Notes under the pieces: generated by a model | The model's input: only the letters and a program-made list of their open reading frames with translations | The model's database searches: none | What the model was told of the DNA's origin: nothing | In this document: one piece after another, positions 1 to 8,866 of the stretch | Position numbering within the stretch: position 1 is the first letter of the stretch | Layout: each line of letters opens with the position of its first letter | Program-made: the position numbers and the translations under genes | Origin: JBKEDF01 sp047975325 | Lineage (GTDB): Bacteria > Pseudomonadota > Alphaproteobacteria > Rhodobacterales > Rhodobacteraceae | Reading direction: 5' to 3' | DNA: 64,000 bases | Assembly (NCBI GenBank): GCA_047975325.1 | Contig: JBKEDF010000053.1 | Coordinates: 62,001-126,000, forward strand

Positions 1-1051
1 CGATATCTGGCTCGTGGTAGTCTGGGTTACCTATTTCGTTCTCTATATCCGCACGCTGGCCCGCAGGGCGGAGCCACATATCTATGTCGCGAACTGGTAT
101 TACCTGGCCTTCATCCTGGTCGTGGCGATGCTGCATATCGTCAATAACATCGCGCTCCCGGTACGCTGGACCAGCGCGGAAAGCTTTCCGGTCTGGGCGG
201 GGGTGCAGGATGCAATGGTGCAGTGGTGGTATGGCCATAATGCCGTGGCCTTCTTTCTGACATCCGGCTTTCTGGGGATGCTCTATTATTTCCTTCCCGT
301 ACGATCAGGGCGACCAATCTGGTCCTACCGGCTGTCGATCATCAGCTTCTGGGGGATTACCTTCTTCTATATCTGGGTCGGCTCACACCACCTGCATTAC
401 ACCGCGCTGCCCTATTGGGCGCAGACCCTGGGGATGACCTTCTCGGTCATGTTGCTGGTGCCAAGCTGGGCCTCGGCGGGCAATGCCATCGCCACGCTGA
501 ACGGCGCCTGGCACAAGGTGCGCGACGATGCGACGTTGCGCTTCATGTTCGTGGCGGCGGTGTTTTATGGCCTCTCCACCTTCGAGGGGTCTTTCCTTGC
601 CATCCGTCCGGTCAATTCGCTGAGCCATTATACCGACTGGACGGTGGGGCATGTCCATTCCGGTACGCTGGGATGGGTCGCGATGATCGTCTTCGGGGCG
701 ATCTATACGCTGGTGCCGCAGCTTTACGGGCGTGAGAACATGGCATCCGCCCGTGCAGTCGAATGGCATTTCTGGCTCGCCGTGGGCGGAACGCTCGTTT
801 ATGTCGTTTCGATGTGGAACGCGGGTATCACACAGGGGCTGATGTGGCGGGCCTATAACGAAAGTGGTGCGCTTTCCTACAGTTTCATCCAATCGGTTGA
901 GGCCATGGCCCCCTATTACCTGCTGCGCACGATCGGCGGGGGGATGTTCCTTCTGGGCGCGGTGATCTGTGCCTGGAACTGCTATGCCACAATGCGTGAG
1001 GCGAAGGGCGGGGCAACTGACCGGCCGCTTGTCTCGGAGCCGGCGGAGTAG
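1..1051 (+). CDS. ccoN: cbb3 cytochrome c oxidase catalytic subunit I, 5' end outside window
   Basis: Heme-copper oxidase subunit that reduces O2 to water in the inner membrane and pumps protons. The reading frame is open from base 2, so the N-terminal part (roughly a third of a usual ~530-residue CcoN) lies outside the window. Visible ligands: the CuB histidine in WYGHN (near base 236), the two CuB histidines in GSHHLHY (386-391), preceded by the tyrosine of FFYIW that is cross-linked in this family, and the heme histidines in GHVHSG (near 650-658). Many hydrophobic helices are present. It is followed after 4 bases by ccoO and is the first visible gene of the cco operon. Any FNR-type promoter would be upstream of the window. 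Confidence 0.97.
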   Translation, partial: DIWLVVVWVTYFVLYIRTLARRAEPHIYVANWYYLAFILVVAMLHIVNNIALPVRWTSAESFPVWAGVQDAMVQWWYGHNAVAFFLTSGFLGMLYYFLPVRSGRPIWSYRLSIISFWGITFFYIWVGSHHLHYTALPYWAQTLGMTFSVMLLVPSWASAGNAIATLNGAWHKVRDDATLRFMFVAAVFYGLSTFEGSFLAIRPVNSLSHYTDWTVGHVHSGTLGWVAMIVFGAIYTLVPQLYGRENMASARAVEWHFWLAVGGTLVYVVSMWNAGITQGLMWRAYNESGALSYSFIQSVEAMAPYYLLRTIGGGMFLLGAVICAWNCYATMREAKGGATDRPLVSEPAE

Positions 1052-1055
1052 GGCG

Positions 1056-1784
1056 ATGCTGAAACTACATTACAACCTTGAAAAAATCTCCATGGGGCTG
1101 GTTGCGGCGATCATCGTGGCAGCCTCGATTGGCGGGATCGTCGAAATCGCGCCGCTATTCGTGCTGGATGAAACGGTCGAACTGCCTGAGGACCTGCGCC
1201 CGCAAACGCCGCTGGAACTGGCCGGGCGGGAAATCTATATCCGTGAGGGCTGCTATGCCTGCCACAGTCAGATGGTGCGCAGCCTTGCCGATGAGCTCGA
1301 CCGTTACGGCCCTTATTCCATGGCTGCCGAAAGTGCCTATGATCGCCCGATGCTCTGGGGGTCCAAGCGCACTGGGCCGGACTTGGCGCGGCTTGGCGAA
1401 AAATATTCCGACGATTGGCATATCCGCCACCTCATCAATCCGCGCGATGTCGTTTCGGCCTCGATCATGCCGGCCTATCCCTGGCTCGACAGTCCACTCG
1501 ATACCAGCCTGCTGCGCGATTCCCTTGCAACGCTCGCCCAACTCGGCGTGCCCTATGACGAAGAGATGATCGCCGCCGCCGAAGCCGATGTCAGGGCGCA
1601 GAGCAACCCCGACAGCGACGGCGCCGATGCCGTCCTGGAACGCTATGGGGAAGGCGTCGCCGTCCGTGATTTCGATGGAGATCCGTCGCGGCTGACAGAA
1701 CTTGACGCGATGGTCGCCTATCTGCAGTCGCTGGGCAGGCTGACCAATGCCCCCTACAGGATGATGGAGGAGGAGACGCCATGA
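1056..1784 (+). CDS. ccoO: cbb3 oxidase monoheme cytochrome c subunit
   Basis: Membrane-anchored monoheme cytochrome c that passes electrons from CcoP to CcoN. The start ATG at 1056 lies 4 bases after the ccoN stop; the open frame reaches further upstream but only inside ccoN. The 242-residue product has an N-terminal membrane anchor (about residues 13-35), the heme site CYACH (66-70) and a likely axial methionine in SIMPAYPWL (about 138). This length fits the family. Its stop overlaps the ccoQ start as ATGA, so the two are translationally coupled. Confidence 0.97.
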   Translation: MLKLHYNLEKISMGLVAAIIVAASIGGIVEIAPLFVLDETVELPEDLRPQTPLELAGREIYIREGCYACHSQMVRSLADELDRYGPYSMAAESAYDRPMLWGSKRTGPDLARLGEKYSDDWHIRHLINPRDVVSASIMPAYPWLDSPLDTSLLRDSLATLAQLGVPYDEEMIAAAEADVRAQSNPDSDGADAVLERYGEGVAVRDFDGDPSRLTELDAMVAYLQSLGRLTNAPYRMMEEETP

Positions 1785-1942
1785 GCTATGATCTGCTTGT
1801 CTACCTGGCCAAGACCGTCGGGCTGATCTGGCTGATGGGGTTCTTCATCATTGTCGTCATCATGGCCTACAGCCCATCGCGTCGTGCCTTCTATGACCGT
1901 GCGGCCCGGTCCATTCTGGAAGGGCAGGGTGAAAATGACTGA
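1781..1942 (+). CDS. ccoQ: cbb3 oxidase small subunit CcoQ
   Basis: A 53-residue protein with one membrane helix (about residues 8-30) followed by a basic stretch (SPSRRAFYDR). CcoQ/FixQ subunits stabilise the cbb3 complex, mainly the CcoP contact. It begins in the ATGA overlap with ccoO and ends 8 bases inside ccoP, the usual position. Identity rests on position, size and topology, since CcoQ sequences vary. Confidence 0.9.
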   Translation: MSYDLLVYLAKTVGLIWLMGFFIIVVIMAYSPSRRAFYDRAARSILEGQGEND

Positions 1943-2837
1943 TGCTGCGGGAAAAGCCAACAAGGGCAACGGACATACCGGCGAGGTCATCCTTGACCCC
2001 GTAACGGGTTATGAAACAACCGGACATGACTGGGCGGGTATCAAGGAACTGAACACCCCTTTCCCGAAAATCGTGATCTGGGCCCTGGTTCTGACCTTCA
2101 TCTATTCGGTCATTGCCTGGGTCCTGCTGCCCGCATGGCCGGTCGGGCGGGATTATACGCGCGGCCTTCTCGGGCTGGATCAGGGTGAGGAGGCGGTCCA
2201 GGGGTATCGCGAACTCGTCGCCCTGCGCGAGGATTGGATGCCCCGTTTCGCAACCGAGGATTTCGCGACACTTGAAGCCGACAGCCCCCTCATGGAAAAG
2301 GCGATGCCCGCCGCCCTGCGCCTCTATGAGGATAACTGCATGGCCTGTCATGGAACACAGGGGCAGGGCGGGCCGGGTTTTCCGGTTCTGGCGGATGGTT
2401 ACTGGCTCTGGAGCGGTGACCCTGAAGAAATCGCGCAGACAATCCGCTACGGGATCAATTCCGGCCATGATGAAACGCGTTTTGCCGAAATGCCGCCCTT
2501 CGACTGGATGGAAGCCCCCGACCGGGAGGCAATGGCCGAATATGTCGTTGCCTTGCAGGCAGGGCAGGCCGACCCCGAAAGCGCCGCAGCGGAGCTTTTT
2601 GTCGAAAACTGCGTCTCCTGCCATGCCGAAGGCGGCATCGGTCAAATGGAAAACGGCGCGCCTGCGCTGACCGATGTGGCGGAAATCTACGGCCAGTCCC
2701 CGGAAATGGTGCTGGATACGCTGCGTCATGGCCGGGCCGGGGTCATGCCCGCCTGGACCGGGCGGCTTTCCGAGGCGGAAATCAGGTTGCTGACAATCTA
2801 TGTCGCACGGTTGAACATGGCGGAGGGCACGCCATGA
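1935..2837 (+). CDS. ccoP: cbb3 oxidase diheme cytochrome c subunit
   Basis: Electron entry subunit of the cbb3 oxidase. The 300-residue product has one membrane segment (about 46-66) and two c-type heme sites, CMACH (135-139) and CVSCH (226-230), each in a cytochrome c fold facing the periplasm. The start ATG at 1935 overlaps the end of ccoQ by 8 bases; a longer frame exists upstream but lies within ccoQ. The stop overlaps the start of the following small gene as ATGA. Confidence 0.97.
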   Translation: MTDAAGKANKGNGHTGEVILDPVTGYETTGHDWAGIKELNTPFPKIVIWALVLTFIYSVIAWVLLPAWPVGRDYTRGLLGLDQGEEAVQGYRELVALREDWMPRFATEDFATLEADSPLMEKAMPAALRLYEDNCMACHGTQGQGGPGFPVLADGYWLWSGDPEEIAQTIRYGINSGHDETRFAEMPPFDWMEAPDREAMAEYVVALQAGQADPESAAAELFVENCVSCHAEGGIGQMENGAPALTDVAEIYGQSPEMVLDTLRHGRAGVMPAWTGRLSEAEIRLLTIYVARLNMAEGTP

Positions 2838-2992
2838 CCCCGGCCCGGCAGAAAAAGCTTGCCATCACCGCCGCGCTTGCCGCCATCTTGGTCTTTCTTG
2901 CGGCCAATGCGCATCTGCTGAGTGTTGCGTTCAGTTCCGCCCCGGCCTGTACCGCCCGGGCCGATGCCGCGCCCGCCCGGCGCGCTTGTTGA
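2834..2992 (+). CDS. 52-residue single-span membrane protein in cco operon
   Basis: The ATG overlaps the ccoP stop as ATGA, which argues strongly for translational coupling. The product has a basic N-terminus (MTPARQKK), one hydrophobic helix (about 9-32) and a short tail with two cysteines, the last residue being Cys (ending RRAC). A short protein at this place in some Rhodobacterales cco operons is familiar to me but has no named function. By position it could be an assembly or stability factor of the oxidase; that is inference. No known domain was recognised. Confidence 0.75.
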   Translation: MTPARQKKLAITAALAAILVFLAANAHLLSVAFSSAPACTARADAAPARRAC

Positions 2993-3007
2993 GAAAGGAG
3001 TCTCGCC

Positions 3008-3808
3008 ATGCTTGAACCCCTTCCTACCGTTGCCAAGCGCCATCGCCCCGAATCGCCCTATGCGCAGCATCTTCCGGCTGGCGCCGCGCTTGGCTGGCTT
3101 GGGGCCGGCTGGCGGGATTTGCGAACCGATCCGGTCCCGAGCCTGATCTACGGATTGGTCCTGACACTGATTTCCTATCTGGTGCTCTATGTCTTCTACA
3201 GGACAAACCTGCTTTATCTTGCGCTTCCCGCGATCTCGGGATTTCTGATCATCGGGCCATTCTTTGCCATCGGTCTTTATGAAAAGACACGCAGGCAGGC
3301 CGAAGGTGAACGCGCCACAATTTTTGACATGATCGCCGTTCGTCCCGCCTCCGGGGCACAGCTGGCCTTTGCCGGGTTGCTTCTGTGCCTGTTGATCCTG
3401 TTCTGGATCCGGGCGGCGGACCTGCTTTACGCGCTGTTTTTCGGATTGCACCCCTTTCCCGGTGCCGGGGACGCCCTGAGCAATGTCTTCACCACGTTTC
3501 GCGGATGGGGGCTGATCGTGACAGGAACCCTGGTAGGGGGGCTTTTCGCGGCCTTTGCCTTTGCCATCAGCGTTTTTTCCGTGCCAATGTTGCTTAGCCG
3601 CAGGATGGACGCCCTGACGGCGATGGGGACAAGCTTTGCCATGACGGTGCAGAATCTCGCGCCGATGCTGCTCTGGGGGGCTATCGTTACCGCCGGTCTG
3701 ATGATTTCCGCCGTAACGCTGCTGATAGGGCTGATCGTCATCTTTCCGGTTCTGGGGCACGGCACATGGCATGCCTACAGGGCGATCATGCCTGATGATC
3801 CCGAATGA
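3008..3808 (+). CDS. DUF2189 integral membrane protein
   Basis: A 266-residue protein with about six hydrophobic segments and a conserved-looking GPFFAIGLYE motif near the end of the second helix, plus FPVLGHGTWH near the C-terminus, both typical of the DUF2189 family. The start at 3008 follows AAGGAG (about 2995). It lies in the cco operon and its stop overlaps ccoS as ATGA. The family's biochemical role is unknown; a link to cbb3 assembly is suggested only by the operon. A paralogue is at 10090-10884. Confidence 0.85.
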   Translation: MLEPLPTVAKRHRPESPYAQHLPAGAALGWLGAGWRDLRTDPVPSLIYGLVLTLISYLVLYVFYRTNLLYLALPAISGFLIIGPFFAIGLYEKTRRQAEGERATIFDMIAVRPASGAQLAFAGLLLCLLILFWIRAADLLYALFFGLHPFPGAGDALSNVFTTFRGWGLIVTGTLVGGLFAAFAFAISVFSVPMLLSRRMDALTAMGTSFAMTVQNLAPMLLWGAIVTAGLMISAVTLLIGLIVIFPVLGHGTWHAYRAIMPDDPE

Positions 3809-4002
3809 GCCTTCTGGTTCTGATCCCACTGTCAATCGGCTTGGGCCTGATCGGACTGGTCAGCTATATCTGGGCATTGCGCAACGGGCAGTTCGACGAC
3901 CCCGACGGGGCGGCATGGCGTATCATGATGTCAGGAAACCCGCCTGAACCGGAAGGGAAAAGCCACGAAGAGCCGACCCCCAACAAAAAACCGGGATCGT
4001 GA
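3805..4002 (+). CDS. ccoS: cbb3 oxidase maturation protein CcoS
   Basis: A 65-residue protein with one N-terminal membrane helix followed by the CcoS hallmark WALRNGQFDDPDG, in which the FDD motif is characteristic. CcoS is needed for cofactor (heme and copper) insertion into CcoN. The start overlaps the DUF2189 stop as ATGA. In related species ccoS normally ends a ccoGHIS group; here ccoG, ccoH and ccoI are absent from the operon. Confidence 0.93.
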   Translation: MSLLVLIPLSIGLGLIGLVSYIWALRNGQFDDPDGAAWRIMMSGNPPEPEGKSHEEPTPNKKPGS

Positions 4003-4057
4003 TATCGGATAAGGGCCATGACCCTACCGCCACGGGGGGTGGCCTTCACAGATCGGC

Positions 4058-4798
4058 TTATCCTTCCTTGCGTTGCTGTTCCACGATCTGGCGCATGCCA
4101 TCAAGGGGGACATAACCGCGTACCATGGTCTGATCTATCACGAAGGTCGGGGTGCCGTTGATCTGCAGACGTTGGCCAAGCGCGTGATTGGCATCGATGA
4201 TCGCGCTGACTTCCGGGCTTTGCATCCGGGCAATGACCGCCTCGGTATCGGCAAGCCCAAGGTCGGCACCCATGGCGGTCAGCGCATCCGGGGTCAGATC
4301 AGCCTTGGCCTCGATCAGCAGGTTATGCGCCTTCTTGTAGGCTTCGGCCCCTTCCAGTTGCAGGACGGAAATTGCAAAGCGGGAAGAGATTTCAGACTGT
4401 TCCCCCAGAATGGGGAATTCCTTGACCACGAAACGAATATTGCCATCGCTGCCGATAAGTTCCTCGACATCCTCATAGGCGCGGCGGCAATATCCGCAGC
4501 GATAATCAATGAATTCCACCACGGTGATATCGCCATCCGGATTACCACCTGACCAGCTTGCCGGATCGTTGAAGATCTCATCGGCATTGGCTGCCATCAA
4601 TTCGATATCTTCGGCTGCGGCTTCAGAATTGCGGCGATCCTCCAGAACTGCGAAAGCTTCCATCAGGATCTCGGGATCTTCCAGCAGATAGGCGCGGACC
4701 TCATCGCGAAGCTCCTGCCGCTCGGCATCGGTCATATCCGCCAGCGCGGCGGTGGAACCCAGCAACAGGGCGGCGAGGGCGGTAATGGTCTTGCGCAT
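4058..4798 (-). CDS. DsbA-family thiol:disulfide oxidoreductase, exported
   Basis: A 246-residue periplasmic thioredoxin-fold protein. Residues 1-20 form a signal peptide ending ALA. A helical N-terminal region (about 22-75) precedes the thioredoxin domain with active site CGYC (101-104) and the cis-proline loop GTPTF (215-219). This is the Com1/DsbA-like group that oxidises or isomerises exported protein thiols. The start at 4798 has GGAAG upstream; longer forms lack a good ribosome site and would disrupt the signal peptide. It converges with the cco operon and could support c-type cytochrome or envelope protein folding. Confidence 0.9.
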   Translation of the reverse strand: MRKTITALAALLLGSTAALADMTDAERQELRDEVRAYLLEDPEILMEAFAVLEDRRNSEAAAEDIELMAANADEIFNDPASWSGGNPDGDITVVEFIDYRCGYCRRAYEDVEELIGSDGNIRFVVKEFPILGEQSEISSRFAISVLQLEGAEAYKKAHNLLIEAKADLTPDALTAMGADLGLADTEAVIARMQSPEVSAIIDANHALGQRLQINGTPTFVIDQTMVRGYVPLDGMRQIVEQQRKEG

Positions 4799-4883
4799 AT
4801 CTGTGTCTTCCTTTCGGATCGGGCCGGACTTGACCTTGCGCCCCCGAACCGGGACACACGAGACGAACCATAGGAGCAAGGCA

Positions 4884-6041
4884 ATGCGGAGTTCAAGACG
4901 CGGTGAGGTCGATCCCTTTATCGTGATGGATGTCATGGAGGCCGCGCGCAAGCGTGAAAGTGCCGGAAAATCCGTGATTCACATGGAGGTTGGTCAACCC
5001 GGCACCCCTGCACCCAAAGGCGCACGGGAGGCATTGGCCCGGGCGATGGAGAAAGATCCGCTCGGCTATACCGTCGCACTTGGCCTGCCGGAATTGCGCG
5101 TGGGGATCGCGGCGCTTTACCGGAACTGGTATGGGCTGGATCTGAATCCGGACCGGGTCATTGTCACCGCAGGGTCCTCCGCCGCTTTCCTGTTGGCCTT
5201 CAGCGCACTTTTCGATGCCGGAGAACGCGTCGGGCTGGGGGAGCCGGGATATCCATCCTACCGGCAGATTCTGCGTGCGCTATCGCTTGACCCGATTGGC
5301 ATTCCCACCCGGGCCGAAAACCGGTTCCAGCCCATCCCGGCGGATCTGGATGGCCGGCAAATGGCCGGGCTGATCGTGGCTTCGCCGGGTAACCCTTCGG
5401 GGACGATGCTGGGGCGTGACCCACTGGCGGCGCTGATGGATCATTGCGCCACCCGCGATATCAACTTCATTTCCGATGAGATCTATCACGGCCTGCATTA
5501 TGGCGCGCGGTCGGTTTCGGCGCTGGAAATCGGTGATGAGGCCTATGTGATCAATTCCTTTTCGAAATATTTTTCAATGACGGGCTGGCGCATCGGGTGG
5601 ATGGTCGTCCCGGAGCCGCATATCCGGCTGGTGGAACGGCTGGCGCAGAACATGTTCATCTGCCCGCCCCATGCCAGTCAGGTTGCCGCCCTTGCCGCGC
5701 TTGACTGTATTGAGGAGCTTGAGGCAAATCGTGCCGTCTATGTGGAAAATCGCCGTCTGATGCTGGAAGGTTTGCCGCGCGCGGGGTTTGACCGGATCGC
5801 CCCACCCGATGGGGCCTTCTATATCTATGCCGATGTTTCCGATCTGACAGAGGACAGCCTGGCATTTGCCGCCGAAATCCTGGACGGTGCGGGGGTGGCG
5901 GTGACGCCGGGGCTGGATTTCGACCCGATAAGGGGAACCCGCAGCCTGCGCTTTTCCTATGCCCGCAGCACGGCGGAAATTGCCGAAGGGTTACAGCGGC
6001 TGCAGACCTTCATGGCCGCACGAAAGAGGAACGGGCGGTAA
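4884..6041 (+). CDS. PLP-dependent class I/II aminotransferase
   Basis: A 385-residue fold-type I aminotransferase. Visible features: SPGNPSG (167-173) contacting the substrate, DEIY (198-201) binding the pyridine ring, and SFSKYFSMTGWRIGW (225-239) with Schiff-base Lys228. The start ATG at 4884 follows TAGGAG; upstream extension of the frame would overlap the divergent DsbA-like gene. Substrate cannot be fixed from sequence; the family includes aspartate- and aromatic-type enzymes. It is divergently arranged with the DsbA-like gene across about 85 bases. Confidence 0.9.
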   Translation: MRSSRRGEVDPFIVMDVMEAARKRESAGKSVIHMEVGQPGTPAPKGAREALARAMEKDPLGYTVALGLPELRVGIAALYRNWYGLDLNPDRVIVTAGSSAAFLLAFSALFDAGERVGLGEPGYPSYRQILRALSLDPIGIPTRAENRFQPIPADLDGRQMAGLIVASPGNPSGTMLGRDPLAALMDHCATRDINFISDEIYHGLHYGARSVSALEIGDEAYVINSFSKYFSMTGWRIGWMVVPEPHIRLVERLAQNMFICPPHASQVAALAALDCIEELEANRAVYVENRRLMLEGLPRAGFDRIAPPDGAFYIYADVSDLTEDSLAFAAEILDGAGVAVTPGLDFDPIRGTRSLRFSYARSTAEIAEGLQRLQTFMAARKRNGR

Positions 6042-6180
6042 TGCGCCCTGCACCTGTCTTGCGTCGATAATCTGGGCGATTCTGTCCGATCCGCAAGTCT
6101 GGGTTGCGCTGCAACCGCGCCACAAGACCGCAAAGCGGTAAAATTCGGCAGCATCACGCCTTGGTCATCGGCTTGGCCTT

Positions 6181-6207
6181 TTGACCGTCGCTGCCATGAT
6201 GTATATT
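6181..6207 (+). promoter_or_regulatory. candidate sigma-70 promoter of the PBP1A gene
   Basis: TTGACC at 6181-6186 and TATATT at 6202-6207, about 35 bases before the TTG start of the penicillin-binding protein gene. The hexamers are good but the spacer is only 15 bases, shorter than the usual 17, so this is tentative. The rest of 6042-6241 shows no gene. Confidence 0.4.
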
Positions 6208-6241
6208 CGGGCTTCGCAAGACACAGGAAGGCAGGCTTCTC

Positions 6242-8794
6242 TTGCTCAGATATATCGGCTCCTTCTTCGGCGGGCTCTTCACATTGGTCACACTGGGGCT
6301 ACTTTTTGTCGCGCTCACGATTGGCGCGGTCTTCTACATGTATTCGCGCGACCTGCCGAGCCATGAGAGCCTTGCGCAATATTCCCCCCCGACAATCAGC
6401 CGGATCTATTCCGGCGAGGGGCGGATGATGGATGAATTTGCCCGTGAACGCCGGATCTATGCGGCCAGTGAGGAAATTCCCGAACTGGTCAAGGAGGCCT
6501 TCATCAGCGCCGAGGACAAGAATTTCTATTCCCATAAAGGGTATGATGCACGTGGTATCGCCGCTGCCGCCTGGGAGGCGGTACGCACCCGCGGGCGCGA
6601 TGTACGTGGCGCCTCGACCATCACGCAGCAGGTAATGAAGAACTTCCTGCTGGGCGGCGAACGGCGCGTCGAACGGAAGATCAAGGAAATCATCCTGGCA
6701 ACCCGGATCGAGGAAACGCTGAACAAGGAACAGATCCTTGAACTTTACCTCAACGAGATTTTTCTCGGCCAGAACTCCTACGGCGTCGCGGCGGCCTCGC
6801 AAAGCTATTTCAACAAGACGCTGAGCGAACTGGAACCGCATGAGGCCGCGATGCTTGCCGCCATGCCGCAGGCGCCGTCCAAATATCATCCCGTCCGGGC
6901 AAAGGAACGGGTGACACAGCGGCGCAATTATGTGCTGCGGGAAATGTGGCAGAACGGTCATATCGATGAGGCGACCTACAGATCCGAAAGGGAAAAGCCG
7001 CTGCGCACCGTGCAAAACGGTGATTTCGAAGGTTTCCAGAACTCCCTGCCGCCGCGTGACTATTTCACCGACGAGATCCGCCGCCAGCTTTCCAACAGCT
7101 TTGGCGAAGAGGAATTCTTCACCGGGGGGCTGACGATCCGAGCCACGGTGGATCCCGATTTGCAGACCGCCGCTGCCGCCGCATTGCGGCAGGCCCTTGA
7201 AAAATTTGATCGGGGTCAGGGGATCTGGCGCGGCACGCGCAAGACCATTGCGACTGATCAACTCGGATCCGAGGAAAGCTGGCGCGCTGCCCTGGCAGAG
7301 GTCGATGTGCCCCGTGATGTTGCAGGCTGGCATGCGGCCGTGGTCCTTGCTGTAGGCGAAAGCTCCGCCCGGATCGGGATCGAGGATGTGGCCGAAGATG
7401 AAGATGGCCATTTCATCCCTGCCGAGGATGTAACCTGGGCACGCAAACGTCAGGCCGATGGGCGTTTGGGCCGCAAGGCACGTGTGGCAGGTGATCTCGT
7501 ATCGGTCGGCGATGTGGTCCTGGTGCGCCAGATGACCAGGGATGAAGATGGCAGTTTCCTTCGCTGGACGTTGCGCCAGGTACCGCAGGTACAGGGCGGG
7601 TTCATGGCAATGGATGTCAATTCCGGTCGCGTTCTGGCGATGCAGGGCGGATTTTCCTATCAGGATTCCGTCTTCAACCGCGCAACGCAGGCGCAACGCC
7701 AGCCCGGATCCAGCTTCAAGCCCTTCGTCTATGCCGCAGCGCTCGACAGTGGCTTTACCCCCAATACAATCGTGGTGGACGCGCCGATTGAGGTGAATAC
7801 GCCCCAGGGGCTCTGGCGACCGAAAAATGCCTCCAACCGGTTTTACGGTCCGACACCGCTGCGCATGGGTGTCGAACAGTCCCGTAACCTGATGACGGTG
7901 CGGATCGCCGAAGAAATCGGGATGGATGTCGTGGCCTCCTATGCCGAACGTTTCGGGGTCTATGACCGGATGGGGCCGTTTCTGGCCAATGCGCTTGGCT
8001 CGGAAGAAACCACGCTGTTCAAGATGGTTGCCGCCTATGCGATGTTTGCCAATGGCGGGGAACGGGTTGAACCCACACTGGTGGACCGGGTGCAGGACCG
8101 GCGCGGTCGCACGATCTATCGCCATGACAATCGCGTTTGCGACGATTGCCGCCTTGCCAGCCTTGGTCAGGGTGAATTGCCGCGGATTTCCTCCAGCCGC
8201 GAAAGGGTGATGGATGCAATCACCGCCTATCAGCTGACCTCGATGATGGAAGGGGTGGTGGCACGCGGTACGGCGCGGGGGATCAACCTGCCGGTACCCA
8301 TTGCCGGCAAGACGGGGACCACGAACGATTCCAAGGATGTCTGGTTTATCGGGTTTTCCTCCAATATCGTGGCGGGCTGCTACATTGGTTATGACCAGCC
8401 GCGCAGCCTGGGCCGGGGCGCTTCGGGTGGCGGGTTTTGCGGGCCTGTCTTCCAATCCTTCATGCAGCAGGCAATCCAGAAATATGGCGGCAGCCGGTTC
8501 CGGGTCCCTCCGGGGGGCTATTTCGTGAAGATCGACCGTTTCACGGGCGCCGTCCTGTCGGAAGATGCCTCCGGTCCCAATGTGATTTCCGAATATTTTC
8601 GTGAGGGCGAGGATCCTTATGGCATGGGGCTTTACGTCGATGGCGGTTTCGGCATGGGATCTAACCTGCCACTTTTCGGCTATGGCGAAACCGAAGGTGC
8701 GGATGGCGCGGCGATAACGACCGCGACGGGCCAGACCAAGGTCATCCCGAAAAAGGCCGATTTCGGTACGCTCAGTTCCGGCGGACTTTATTGA
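6242..8794 (+). CDS. mrcA: bifunctional penicillin-binding protein 1A
   Basis: Class A PBP of 850 residues that polymerises and cross-links peptidoglycan. Order of parts: N-terminal membrane anchor (about 5-33), GT51 glycosyltransferase with catalytic Glu91 in SAEDKNF, an inserted linker/OB-type domain (about 320-440), and a transpeptidase with SSFK (nucleophile Ser490, Lys493), SRN (in EQSRN) and KTGT (690-693). The start is TTG at 6242, chosen because AGGAAGG lies 10 bases upstream and no in-frame ATG precedes the membrane anchor. Monocistronic by layout. Confidence 0.95.
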   Translation: MLRYIGSFFGGLFTLVTLGLLFVALTIGAVFYMYSRDLPSHESLAQYSPPTISRIYSGEGRMMDEFARERRIYAASEEIPELVKEAFISAEDKNFYSHKGYDARGIAAAAWEAVRTRGRDVRGASTITQQVMKNFLLGGERRVERKIKEIILATRIEETLNKEQILELYLNEIFLGQNSYGVAAASQSYFNKTLSELEPHEAAMLAAMPQAPSKYHPVRAKERVTQRRNYVLREMWQNGHIDEATYRSEREKPLRTVQNGDFEGFQNSLPPRDYFTDEIRRQLSNSFGEEEFFTGGLTIRATVDPDLQTAAAAALRQALEKFDRGQGIWRGTRKTIATDQLGSEESWRAALAEVDVPRDVAGWHAAVVLAVGESSARIGIEDVAEDEDGHFIPAEDVTWARKRQADGRLGRKARVAGDLVSVGDVVLVRQMTRDEDGSFLRWTLRQVPQVQGGFMAMDVNSGRVLAMQGGFSYQDSVFNRATQAQRQPGSSFKPFVYAAALDSGFTPNTIVVDAPIEVNTPQGLWRPKNASNRFYGPTPLRMGVEQSRNLMTVRIAEEIGMDVVASYAERFGVYDRMGPFLANALGSEETTLFKMVAAYAMFANGGERVEPTLVDRVQDRRGRTIYRHDNRVCDDCRLASLGQGELPRISSSRERVMDAITAYQLTSMMEGVVARGTARGINLPVPIAGKTGTTNDSKDVWFIGFSSNIVAGCYIGYDQPRSLGRGASGGGFCGPVFQSFMQQAIQKYGGSRFRVPPGGYFVKIDRFTGAVLSEDASGPNVISEYFREGEDPYGMGLYVDGGFGMGSNLPLFGYGETEGADGAAITTATGQTKVIPKKADFGTLSSGGLY

Positions 8795-8866
8795 TACGCC
8801 CACCGCCCTTGTCCCGCCGGGGCGGAGCGGCTATCTAGCCATCCGGGACCAATCGGGAAGATCAAG

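Noticed and set aside
4003..4057. Terminator between ccoS and the DsbA-like gene (GCCAC-GGGG-GTGGC)
   Set aside because: Only a 5-bp stem and no T-run on either strand; too weak to list.
6299..8803. Very long open frame (834 codons) on the minus strand opposite PBP1A
   Set aside because: Antisense shadow caused by high GC and codon bias of the real gene; no ribosome site and no recognisable domain.
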